From positions 1 to 47,944 of the forward strand of contig JAITMQ010000060.1 of assembly GCA_031277225.1 (NCBI GenBank): a stretch of 47,944 bases of DNA, read 5' to 3'. Positions 29,931-38,600 of this stretch are shown in pieces. The translations under genes and the position numbers were made by a program. The first letter of the stretch is position 1, and the number at the start of each line of letters is the position of its first letter. Source of the stretch: Clostridiales bacterium. Its GTDB lineage: Bacteria > Bacillota > Clostridia > Lachnospirales > WRAX01. The notes beneath the pieces were generated by a model. The model was not told the origin of the DNA. It made no database searches and saw only the letters and a list, made by a program, of their open reading frames with translations.

Positions 29931-30413
29931 ATGGCAGAAACTGTAAGTTGTGGGGGTGTGGTGATTCACAAGGGCAAAGTTTTGCTTTTGTATAAAAGTC
30001 ATGGAAAAAAATATATTGGCTGGGTATTGCCCAAAGGCACGGTGGAGGAAAAAGAAAACCTGCGCCAGGCCGCGCTTCGCGAGGTAAAAGAAGAAACCAA
30101 GGTTATTGCGAAAATTTTAAAATATCTTGGCAAAACTTCCTATACTTTTAAGGGCTGGGACAAAGAATTGCAGCAGGCGTCGGACGATGTGGTTAATAAA
30201 ACCGTGCATTGGTATCTCATGTCTGCGCCTTCGCATTATTGCCGCCCCCAATATGAAGAAAATTTCGCCGATGCCGGATTTTACAAAAAACATGAAGCTT
30301 TTCACCTGTTAAAATTTAACGATGAAAAGCAAATAATCCTCAAGGCTTATGACGAGTATGACATTTTGCGACGACGCATAGAAAACAGCAAGCTGGCGCG
30401 CAAAACAACATAA
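29931..30413 (+). CDS. Nudix hydrolase
   Basis: About 160 aa from ATG 29931 (AAAGGATG 7 nt upstream; the track's ATG at 29922 is less well placed). The Nudix box runs from G36 to V58 (GTVEEKENLRQAALREVKEE then TKV) and keeps the catalytic REVKEE; Lys57 replaces the usual glycine near its end. The opening SCGGVVIHKGKVLLLYKSHG and WVLPKGTVEE resemble diadenosine-polyphosphate or similar hydrolases. Substrate not predictable. It has its own promoter. Confidence 0.9.
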   Translation: MAETVSCGGVVIHKGKVLLLYKSHGKKYIGWVLPKGTVEEKENLRQAALREVKEETKVIAKILKYLGKTSYTFKGWDKELQQASDDVVNKTVHWYLMSAPSHYCRPQYEENFADAGFYKKHEAFHLLKFNDEKQIILKAYDEYDILRRRIENSKLARKTT

Positions 30414-30457
30414 AACCACACAAACCCCAGATAATCAAAGAAAAGAGAGGTGCTAAC

Positions 30458-30721
30458 ATGTCAATGAAAAAATTCAAGAAAAGCCTGCACAACATTCCCA
30501 TGTTAAAGGCCAAAAAGAAAAGCTGCTGGAAAAATCCGGTGTTTTTAAGCCTTTTTATCCTTGGTGCGGCTGTGCTAATCGCCGTGATTATTGTCGGCTT
30601 GGTTAAATGGTCAAAAAGAGATGAAGACATTCTTGACGAAGACTGGCTGTTAGAAGACGATGACGACGACATCCTCTTCTTCCCAAGCGATGACAATTTT
30701 GAAATTGATGAGGATGAATAA
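30458..30721 (+). CDS. Small single-pass membrane protein with acidic C-terminus
   Basis: 87 aa: a basic N-terminus (MSMKKFKKSLHNIPMLKAKK), one transmembrane helix (about residues 27-48), then a very acidic tail (EDDDDDILFF, ending EIDEDE). The positive-inside rule places the tail outside. AAGAGAGGTG precedes the start. It follows the Nudix gene by 44 nt and is closed by a clear terminator. Not recognised. Confidence 0.8.
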   Translation: MSMKKFKKSLHNIPMLKAKKKSCWKNPVFLSLFILGAAVLIAVIIVGLVKWSKRDEDILDEDWLLEDDDDDILFFPSDDNFEIDEDE

Positions 30722-30761
30722 TACCTTGTCCGGCCATCTGCGGATAAAGCCGCTGATAAAT

Positions 30762-30799
30762 AAAAACCCACAGGTCTGCCTGTGGGTTTTTTATTTTTT
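30762..30799 (+). terminator. Rho-independent terminator
   Basis: AACCCACAGG-TCTG-CCTGTGGGTT followed by TTTTATTTTTT: a perfect 10-bp stem with a strong T-run, ending the Nudix/membrane-protein transcript. Confidence 0.95.
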
Positions 30800-30920
30800 C
30801 CCGCGAACAACACCGTCATTCCCGCGAAGGCTTGTCCGACCCTGCGGGGCGGAATTATGAATTACGAATTACGAATTACGAATTACGTTCAAAAGCTTGA
30901 GGTTTTGGGTTTTTTATTTT
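30800..30920. repeat. Noncoding repeat remnants
   Basis: A half dRS3-like unit (GTCATTCCCGCGAAGG), a GTCCGACCCTGCGGGGCGGA unit and tandem GAATTAC copies (family E relative). No gene is seen. Confidence 0.7.
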
Positions 30921-30924
30921 TTCC

Positions 30925-30952
30925 TTGCAAAATTTTTTAAAGGTTGTATAAT
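30925..30952 (+). promoter_or_regulatory. Promoter of the rsuA-ddl-murI group
   Basis: TTGCAA, 16-bp spacer, TATAAT. It is followed by about 45 bp and then a family B element in the 5' leader before rsuA. Confidence 0.75.
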
Positions 30953-30997
30953 AGGTATAGATGTTGTTTGGAATCGGGAGTTTGTGCCGACAAGTGA

Positions 30998-31081
30998 TGC
31001 CGGTTAAAACCGGCTAAAGATTCCGACTGAAAGTCGGCTGAAGCTTTCAAGCGTTACTTTAGCCGGCCTTCAGCCGGCACC
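30998..31081. repeat. Family B three-hairpin element upstream of rsuA
   Basis: Hairpins GCCGGTTAAAACCGGC, CCGACTGAAAGTCGG and GCCGGCCTTCAGCCGGC. The last stem differs from the der copy by a T-A to C-G exchange that keeps pairing. It ends about 18 bp before the start codon. Confidence 0.9.
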
Positions 31082-31098
31082 CCCATGGAGGATGAAAC

Positions 31099-31818
31099 AT
31101 GCGGTTAGATAAATTGATTGCGAATTGCGGTTTTGGCAGCCGCAAAGAGGCGAAGGCCCTCTGCAAAAAGGGCTTGGTTACGGTTGACGGCGTGGTTGTC
31201 AGGCGTTCAGAAGCGCATATAGACCCCGAATGTAACAGGGTCTGCGTTGGCGAGCATGTCATTGAATACGAGAAATACAGCTATTTAATGATGAATAAGC
31301 CCGCCGGGGTCATAAGCGCCACTTTTGATGAAGAACACCAAACCGTGGTTGATTTGCTGGAAGAGCGTTATATTTACGCCAATGTCTTCCCCGTGGGCAG
31401 GCTGGATTTGGACACAACGGGGCTGCTTATCCTATCGAATGACGGCGGCTTCGCTCATAGGGCATTGTCGCCCAAAAAGAAGGTGGCCAAAATTTACCAT
31501 GCGCGGGTGGACAAGCCTATAACCGATAGCGAAATTAAAGCCTTTGGCGAGGGCGTAACTTTAGACGACGGCTATAAGTGCCTGCCCGCAAAGCTAGAAG
31601 CCCCCGAAGATTTTGACGACTTCGCAAAAGTGGAGATTTACGAAGGGAAATATCACCAGGTTAAACGAATGTTCGCGGCCTTGGGCATTAGGGTCATCTC
31701 GCTTAAGCGCGTCGAATTCGCGGGGCTTACCTTAGACGAGGGCTTAGCCCCCGGCGACTATCGCCGCCTAAATGAGGACGAGCTTAAAATCATTAGTAAT
31801 CTACTTTCAAAGGACTAA
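31099..31818 (+). CDS. rsuA: 16S rRNA pseudouridine(516) synthase, RsuA family
   Basis: 239 aa. An N-terminal S4 RNA-binding domain (MRLDKLIANCGFGSRKEAKA) precedes the catalytic domain with Asp103 in FPVGRLDLDTTGLLILSND and the C-terminal GKYHQVKRMFAALG typical of RsuA. It makes pseudouridine in rRNA. A related RluB/YtzG assignment is possible. GGAGGATG precedes the ATG. The leader holds a family B element downstream of the promoter. Confidence 0.92.
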   Translation: MRLDKLIANCGFGSRKEAKALCKKGLVTVDGVVVRRSEAHIDPECNRVCVGEHVIEYEKYSYLMMNKPAGVISATFDEEHQTVVDLLEERYIYANVFPVGRLDLDTTGLLILSNDGGFAHRALSPKKKVAKIYHARVDKPITDSEIKAFGEGVTLDDGYKCLPAKLEAPEDFDDFAKVEIYEGKYHQVKRMFAALGIRVISLKRVEFAGLTLDEGLAPGDYRRLNEDELKIISNLLSKD

Positions 31819-31861
31819 ACCTTAGCATATATTGAGTATAACAGCATAGAGGGAGAGAATT

Positions 31862-32932
31862 ATGGATAAAAAAGTTGTTGCGGTGTTATTTGGCGGAAAA
31901 AGCAGCGAGCACGAGGTTTCTAAGATGTCCGCCGCCACGATTATGGCGGCCATGGACGAGGACAAATATTTTGTGCTTCCCATTTATATCACAAAGGAGG
32001 GGCGCTGGTATCTTTATGACGGCCCGCGCGAAAATATCAGCAATATTTCCGACACATTTTGGGACAGATTTGCAACGCCCGCAATTTTAAGCCCCGACAC
32101 ATCTCATGGCGGCCTAATGCGCCTTATTGGCGACAAATTTAAGCTTATGCCCGTGGATGTGGTTTTTCCGGTTTTGCATGGCAAAAACGGCGAAGACGGC
32201 ACGATTCAAGGGCTTTTTGAGCTGGCGGGAATTGCATATGTGGGCAATGGGGTGTTGGCGAGTGCCGTGGCCATGGATAAGGCATTCACGAATATGGTGG
32301 CCGAAAAAATCGGCATAAAGATACCCGATTATAGGTATTTTTATAAGAGGGAGCTGGACGAGGACATCGATGCCGTGGCGAAGACAATCCGCTATAAAAT
32401 CGGCTATCCCTGCTTTGTTAAGCCCGCAAACACGGGCTCAAGCGTTGGAATTTCCATGGCAAGCAATAAAAAACAGCTTATTGCCGCGCTTTTGGAGGCC
32501 GCTAAATATGACAATAAAATAGTCGTAGAAAAGCGCGCCGCAGGGCGAGAGCTGGAATGTTCCGTGCTTGGCAATGACGACCCATTGACAAGTGGCGCGG
32601 GCGAAATTACCTATGAGAGGGAATTTTATTGCTATGAGGCGAAGTATAAATGCACGGGCTCACAAACCCATACTGCGCCGGAATTGCCCGACGAAATTGT
32701 TGCGCAGGTTAAGGAAATTTCGCTGAAAATTTACAAGGCATTGGGCTGTCGCGGCCTTGCGCGGGTGGATTTTTTCTTGACAAATGACGGAGAGGTGCTG
32801 TTTAACGAAATCAACACCCTGCCCGGCTTTACAAATATTTCCATGTATCCGCTGCTGCTAAAAGAAGCGGGAATCGAAATTGAAGAATTGGTTGATAAAC
32901 TTATAGAACTTGCTTTGGAGGGAAGCCAATAA
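31862..32932 (+). CDS. ddl: D-alanine-D-alanine ligase
   Basis: 356 aa, ATP-grasp fold: VLFGGKSSEHEVS at the N-terminus, FPVLHGKNGEDGTIQGLFEL, KPANTGSSVGIS, and NEINTLPGFTNISMYP at the C-terminus. The omega-loop YCYEAKY keeps the tyrosine of D-Ala-D-Ala ligases rather than the VanA-type histidine, so normal D-Ala-D-Ala specificity is expected. GGGAGAG precedes the ATG. The stop is directly followed by the murI ATG (TAAATG). Confidence 0.95.
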   Translation: MDKKVVAVLFGGKSSEHEVSKMSAATIMAAMDEDKYFVLPIYITKEGRWYLYDGPRENISNISDTFWDRFATPAILSPDTSHGGLMRLIGDKFKLMPVDVVFPVLHGKNGEDGTIQGLFELAGIAYVGNGVLASAVAMDKAFTNMVAEKIGIKIPDYRYFYKRELDEDIDAVAKTIRYKIGYPCFVKPANTGSSVGISMASNKKQLIAALLEAAKYDNKIVVEKRAAGRELECSVLGNDDPLTSGAGEITYEREFYCYEAKYKCTGSQTHTAPELPDEIVAQVKEISLKIYKALGCRGLARVDFFLTNDGEVLFNEINTLPGFTNISMYPLLLKEAGIEIEELVDKLIELALEGSQ

Positions 32933-33709
32933 ATGCAGCATAGGATAGGAATTTTTGATTCGGGCGTGGGGGGCTTGACGGTGGTCAAAGAAATTTTGGC
33001 CGCCGCCCCGCCCTGCCGCGAGATTGTTTATTTTGGCGACTGTCTGCGTGTGCCCTATGGAGAAAAATCTTCGGAAGAGCTGATTGAAATTTCTCGTGAG
33101 ATTATCGGCTTTTTGCTGAGCAAAAATGTCGGAAGCATAATAGTCGCCTGCGGTACAATCAGCTCCAAAATTTTTGACAGGGTTAAGGCCATGATTCCGG
33201 CGGGGATTGGCCTGTTCGGAATGATTGAACCCGGAGTAAGCGGCGTTTTGCAAACCACAAAAACGGGCAAAATCGGCATAATTGCCACCGAAGGTTCGGT
33301 TAAGGCGCAGACCTTTGAAAATGCCGTTCGTAAGGCTCTGCCGGGCGCGGAAATTACGGCAATTGCCTGTCCGTCCTTTCCGGAAATTGTGGAGGCCGGG
33401 TTAATCGATTCGCCCGAGGCCGACCGCGCCGCGGCGCGCTATCTTGCGCCGCTGGCCAATAAAAATATCGACACCCTGCTGCTGGCCTGTACGCATTATC
33501 CCCTGCTTGAAAACAGCATAAAAAAAGCCCTGCCGCCCAATGTCGCCCTGGTTGACCCCGCGAAATTCCTTGTGCAAAACCTGCCCGCCGCCCCAACAAA
33601 CAATAATCCCCAACACCAATTCTACATAAGCGGCAAAAAACAAAAATTCGACCAAATAACCCAAACCATCCTAAACCTAAACCCCAATAGCAAAATAACC
33701 CGGCCATAG
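32933..33709 (+). CDS. murI: Glutamate racemase
   Basis: 258 aa. Asp9 is in GIFDSGVGGLTV; catalytic cysteines are Cys73 in VACGTISS and Cys186 in LLACTHYP; GDCLRVPYG is also conserved. The residue after Cys73 is Gly, where many MurI proteins have Asn (CNT). It makes D-glutamate for peptidoglycan. Immediately adjacent to ddl (0 nt between), forming a cell-wall precursor pair. No terminator is evident; repeats follow. Confidence 0.95.
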   Translation: MQHRIGIFDSGVGGLTVVKEILAAAPPCREIVYFGDCLRVPYGEKSSEELIEISREIIGFLLSKNVGSIIVACGTISSKIFDRVKAMIPAGIGLFGMIEPGVSGVLQTTKTGKIGIIATEGSVKAQTFENAVRKALPGAEITAIACPSFPEIVEAGLIDSPEADRAAARYLAPLANKNIDTLLLACTHYPLLENSIKKALPPNVALVDPAKFLVQNLPAAPTNNNPQHQFYISGKKQKFDQITQTILNLNPNSKITRP

Positions 33710-34060
33710 CCCCTGTCATTGCGACCTACACACCGCCATTCCCTTGATAAGCGGGAATCCCCTCGTGCTTTGCAGGTGCTGCAAATGGCAGGGGATTTCG
33801 CGTCAAGCCCGCAATGACGGCTTGTACGAATGGCGTTTTCGTGGGCTTTCGTGCCTTTCGTGGTTCAATCTTTTTAACCACGAACGGCACGAAACACACG
33901 AAAAACGTCATTCCCGCGAAAGCGGGAATCCCCCACAGCACAAGGGATTCCGCGTCAAGCGCGGAAATTGCGCGCGCTGTGCAAAATTCGGGCGGCCGCC
34001 TAAAATGCGCCACGCCGCGCTTAATCTGCTCCCTTTTGCAATCCACACCAAAACCGCCGA
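33710..34060. repeat. Repeat-filled gap between murI and the exported protein
   Basis: About 350 bp: CCCTTGATAAGCGGGAATCC, a TGCAGGTGCTGCAAATGGCA unit, a GGGGATTTCGCGTCAAGCCC family C variant, a family D inverted repeat (33836-33905), a dRS3-like palindrome (33913) and a further ATTCCGCGTCAAGCGCGG variant. The first 200 bp recur in nearly the same order at 34608-34804. No gene. Confidence 0.82.
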
Positions 34061-34071
34061 GGAGAAATATT

Positions 34072-34551
34072 ATGAGCATTAAAAGACCTGCTGAACTTAA
34101 TATTACACCAATAGTCAGCACTATAGCAATTGTAATTTTGTGTATCATTGCTATAGGGACTATTATCCACATTAGGAGCTATAGGCCATTAAGCGGCACT
34201 TACGAGCTTTTTCTTGGCGCCGGTGGCTATGGTTGGTTTAAGGTCTTTGATGGGGATATGGTTAGGGCATATCGAAGGAGCGAATTTGAAGCTCCCGGGC
34301 ATATCGAATTTTTCAGTACCGGTCATTTAATTCATAGGGTCGGCAGGGAAGTGTATACCTTCAGCAATGAGGACACGCAATCCCTAATCACAATTACTCG
34401 TTTTGGCGATAGAATCGCTGTGGCGCGTAGTGATTGGTATGATTCCTTTCCGGAAAATACAACACGAATAGATTGGTTCTATTGGCAATCAAATTCGACA
34501 GAATCGCCAACTCGTAGTTATATGCGCTACAGACAAAATCTTTCAAACTAA
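34072..34551 (+). CDS. Small membrane-anchored exported protein
   Basis: 159 aa from ATG 34072, with GAGGAG 8 nt upstream. The track's longer start runs through repeats and is rejected. One N-terminal transmembrane segment (about residues 14-35, VSTIAIVILCIIAIGTIIHI) is followed by a beta-rich extracellular part (SGTYELFLGAGGYGWFKVFD). The later STGHLIHRVGREVYTF suggests a small lipocalin-like domain, as in the lipoproteins at 12 kb, but similarity is weak. It is flanked on both sides by the same repeat series. Not recognised. Confidence 0.75.
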   Translation: MSIKRPAELNITPIVSTIAIVILCIIAIGTIIHIRSYRPLSGTYELFLGAGGYGWFKVFDGDMVRAYRRSEFEAPGHIEFFSTGHLIHRVGREVYTFSNEDTQSLITITRFGDRIAVARSDWYDSFPENTTRIDWFYWQSNSTESPTRSYMRYRQNLSN

Positions 34552-34930
34552 ATGGTTGAACGTTATTCCCGCGTAGGGGCGACCGCCCTCGGTCGCCCGC
34601 GCCCAACCCGTCATTCCCTTGATAAGCGGGAATCCCCTGCCATTTGCAGGTGCTGCAAATGGCAGGGGATTTCGCGTCAAGCCCGCAATGACGGTCTGTA
34701 CGATGGCATTTTCGTGTTTTTCGTGCCTTTCGTGGTTCAATCTTTTTAACCACGAAAGGCACGAAAAGCACGAAAAACGTCATTCCCGCGAAAGCGGGAA
34801 TGACGGATTGACCCGGAGATTTCCGCTTGCCAAGGTAATCACGAAAAAAATCGGCGTATAAATGGGCGACCGAGGGCGGTCGCCCCTACGCAGACTGAAG
34901 ACAAAGTCGCCCCCGCCCTCGCAAAATACA
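34552..34930. repeat. Repeat-filled gap between convergent genes
   Basis: A family F palindrome (34574-34600), CCCTTGATAAGCGGGAATCC, TGCAGGTGCTGCAAATGGCA, a family C variant, a family D inverted repeat (34708-34780), a dRS3-like palindrome (34786), and a second family F copy in inverse orientation (34864-34890). It repeats the order seen at 33730-33934. No gene. Confidence 0.82.
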
Positions 34931-34936
34931 TCGGCT

Positions 34937-35542
34937 TTAAATAATCTCCCCAATTCTATACCAATGCCCAAACCATAACAATGGGTCTAAGTCTTTGACA
35001 TTTAGGCTTAAAAGCCAGTTAAAATAGGCATCGCCCGCCTGCCATGCGCGGTTTTCTTCCGTGCTATGATGCGCAATTCCCACAAGGTTTTTGGCAAGCT
35101 GCCGGGAAAGTATTTCTGCGAAAAAAATATTATATTCGCCCAATTTATGGGTCTGAATGACCTTACATTCCGTGGCAAACGGACTCACATCCAATATCGG
35201 CACTTTTGCCTTTTCGCCCCATGTATAGCCATATTGCAGCCCATTATTATTTGCGTCGCCGTCTCCCGCGCAAATATCGTTAAGAAAGCCCTTCATTGCT
35301 CCCGTGCCGAAGTTTAGGCTAAATTCTCCTGTCCGAAAAATATTATCCAGCGTCGGCTTCACATAGGTGCTGAAAATAATACTTTTAGGCGGCCCCGGAT
35401 TAAAACTAACCCATGAATGTCCACAAAGATGCGGCGTGCCGTCTTCATTACATGTGCCAATAGCACTAATAAAATCCGGACAAAACTGCCCCGGCATAAT
35501 CGGAATAACCTGTTTCTCAATCTTTCTCAACTTACTCTCCAT
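34937..35542 (-). CDS. Flavin reductase-like (FMN-binding split-barrel) protein
   Basis: 201 aa with the flavin-reductase-like split-barrel pattern: a central PHLCGHSWVSFNPGPPKSII, then FSTYVKPTLDNIFRTGEFSLNF. A middle VSPFATECKVIQTHKLGEYNI, then FFAEILSR, is typical of FMN-binding reductases. It probably binds FMN and reduces flavin or an unknown acceptor. CAGGAGGG precedes the ATG. It lies downstream of the giant surface protein gene on the same strand but beyond a hairpin terminator. Confidence 0.85.
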   Translation of the reverse strand: MESKLRKIEKQVIPIMPGQFCPDFISAIGTCNEDGTPHLCGHSWVSFNPGPPKSIIFSTYVKPTLDNIFRTGEFSLNFGTGAMKGFLNDICAGDGDANNNGLQYGYTWGEKAKVPILDVSPFATECKVIQTHKLGEYNIFFAEILSRQLAKNLVGIAHHSTEENRAWQAGDAYFNWLLSLNVKDLDPLLWFGHWYRIGEII

Positions 35543-35577
35543 ATTTCATTCCCTCCTGTATGGTTTTTTATGCAAGT

Positions 35578-35615
35578 AGAGAAACCCCGCAAGCACAACG
35601 CTTGCAGGGTTTCTA
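35578..35615. terminator. Terminator after the giant surface protein gene
   Basis: GAAACCCCGCAAGC-ACAAC-GCTTGCAGGGTTTC: a stem of about 13 pairs with one mismatch, usable on both strands. It sits 20-55 bp beyond the giant gene's stop and before the flavin reductase gene. Confidence 0.75.
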
Positions 35616-35633
35616 GTATCTAATTTCTAATTT

Positions 35634-38600
35634 CTAGTTCCTAGAATCCAGCTCCCACCGCTCATCGCTCTCATAAACCCAACGCTCATGCGTTATGGCG
35701 GCCTTCATCAATTCATAGAATGCCCAATGACTGCGATTAAGGTCATTAAACAGCTGTCTGCGGTCTAAATATGCGTCTATGCGCTCCGAATTCGGAATTC
35801 TGCCCGTATAGTGGTTAATCAGCGCCACAGTCTGCGCGCGGGTTATATTGCCGTCGGGGTCAAATTCATATTCCGGGCCAAAACCTTCAAGATAGTAGAC
35901 AAACCATCCGCGGTCGAAGGCGCGGGCGATATATACAGCCCCCCAATGCCCGGCATCCACGGCAAAGGGATTTGCAAAATCGAATCTGTCAAGTTCCAGA
36001 ATCCTTGTAGCCATGGCCGCAAATTCGGCATTTGTGATAAAGTCGTTGGGGCGGAAGCTTCCGTCGGGGAAGCCCTGCAATTGCCCCCTGTCGGCAAAAT
36101 AGCTGATTGCGGTGAAATACCAGCTGTCTGCGGCTATGTCGCTAAATCTGCTTGCTCCAAATGCGGGCATTGCAGCCTCTGACGAAACCGCCAAATTAAA
36201 CAGCATTTGAACCATTTCGGCGCGCGTAAGCAGGCCGTCGGGACGAACCGTTCCATCCTCATAACCGCGAATATAACGCCTCCAAACATAATGCTCGGCC
36301 TCGACTTCAGGCTGTGGCAGCGGTTCGGGTCTTGTTGGTGGTGTAGGTGGGGGTGTAAATGGTGGTGGTGGCAACCAACCGCCGCCGCCTCCGCCGCCGC
36401 CGCCGCCGCCGTTTCCGCCGCCCTGCACTCGTGTTACATTAAATTCGACTAAATGGTCTTGCAGGTCATCTTCGTCTTGATACCAAATGATAACCAATGT
36501 CCTGTGTCCGGGGGCATAGGAGTGAGTGTAGTCATTATTGTCGGTCAGCCATCCATCTTCATTAAAGTACACATGATACTGGCCAAATGGCAGGTTTTCA
36601 ATCGTCCGCGTGCGCACAGGGGTCGCCTCGCCATCCACGCGATATTCAATCACTATATTGCGCGTAATTTGACGGAAAGTAGCACGGGCATGGAATTCAT
36701 TTGCCATAGCGTTTGCGCTTAAGCCCGCCGCCCCTATATCAAGCAGCAGACGCTGGGCACGGAAAACATAAGAATCGGGTTCGTACAGGGCAAATCCGAA
36801 GGTATCATCCGCCGTCAAAAGAGGCACTCCCTCCTCACGCTCCAGCTCAAATATATTAAATACAGAACCCCAAGGCATGTCGCCATAAGGCAGCTCTATA
36901 TTGCGCAAAAACTCTCCGTCTTCACTCTCAAGCCTTATGTCTAAAAATACTTCCAAAGGCGGAAGATTGTAAATCACATCAATTATCAATCTTCCGTCGA
37001 CAATTGATAATTTGGGCGTAAAGCCGCCGACTGCATAATGCATCATCAATTCGGTAATAATCGCCTCTACTGCCGGGTGATTATTTAGAATATCGCTCAA
37101 TTGGCCTTCATCGGCATTACTCAAAATCTCTTGAATATCGTAAATGTCGGCCGCCTCAAGGATTCCTCGAATCAAGGTACGGGTTGCGCGGCTTATAATT
37201 TCGCCTATATCGGTATTAGCATCCTGCAATATCGCCAAGATTACAGCAATAACAGCCGGGTCTATGGTTGTAGCGTCAACATCGGCTATAATTTCCGGCT
37301 CATAGACTACAACATCTTCTTCGGCCACTTCATCGTCTGCGCCCTTATCGTCCTCATCTGCGCCCTTCTCTTCCTCGACCTTTTCATCATCTTCGTCTTT
37401 CTCGTCTTCTTCTTTTTCTTCGCCTTCGTCTTCCTCTTTTTCTTCTTCCGGAAGCGGCGGCGTTAAGTATTCAAGATATTGCTGCGGCGGCGGCGTTAAG
37501 TTAAAGCCCATGTCGGTAAGGATGTCATACAGTTCAGCCACAACAAGGTCGTTGTAGGGAAGCAGGTCAATAAGAATTGCGCGCGCTGTTTCGGGCATTG
37601 CGTTTTGCAATATATTCTGACTTGCGGGAATCACTTCGTTGCTCATCAAAACGCCTTGGAAACCTTGAGCCGCTTCATCTAAAAGACCCACAATATTACT
37701 GCCCAAGAACCACTCTTCGTCTTGAGGTTCGCCGTATCTATCGGGCGGAGTGGCCACATGCCTTATAATAATGGCTTCATTATTAATCGGAAGCGGCGCA
37801 TATTCAATTATAATTTCAATTCCTGCCCTGTCTGCAACGCCCGGTATATTTGCGGCATTTGCCACGCCCAATCTAATATATCCGGAGGGGATATTCGCTT
37901 CGGCGGCCCAGCCATCCAAGATGGCCTCATTCCACCTTATTTCCCTGCCTTTAGAGCCGCTTTCAATATGCTCTGCAAGTGTCCTGCCTTCTCCCCTAAC
38001 CACATGACGAACCGTAATATCAATATCTTCAACGGCTTTATTATAAGGGATTTGCAATACATTGAGGCCGGGTTGAACTATAAACGATATGCGGCTATAG
38101 CCGTCCATTCGCAGTTCGCCAATTATTTGCGACCGGTCATCCGCGTCCACAACACGGGCATCCCAACCGTTAAAGCCGGACGCATCGTGAACAAGCCTTC
38201 CGGGGAATCTCTCTAATGACCTGCGGATGGTGTAGTGATAATATTCACCCTGCACGACATTTTCAACCCATAGGCCGCTTATTACGGTGGCGTGGTCGTT
38301 ATATTCCACAAATTCAATCCAAACGACAGACTGATCGTCCGGCATAGGCTCGAAATAGAAGCGCACTATAAGGCTTTGGCTTATATTTGCCACGGAGAAA
38401 ACGGGCAATGCGCTTGAACCCCAGTCGCCTAAATTAAGTATGTCTGCGGGTTCGCCCGCAAATTCGGCGACGCGCCTAGTCAATCTATAACCAACAGGGG
38501 GCGTTTCGGCCCATATATTAAAGGTGCGGCCGACATGTTCGGTAAATGCGTCAACTTGTGTTGTGCTGACGATATTTCCGTTTTCGTCGAGGATTACGGT

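Noticed and set aside
31862-32932. VanA-like D-Ala-D-Lac ligase
   Set aside because: The omega-loop keeps the Tyr (YCYEAKY) of ordinary D-Ala-D-Ala ligases and no other van genes are present.
33814-34071. N-terminal extension of the exported protein at 34072
   Set aside because: The extension is repeat DNA. The GAGGAG site and transmembrane start place the beginning at 34072.
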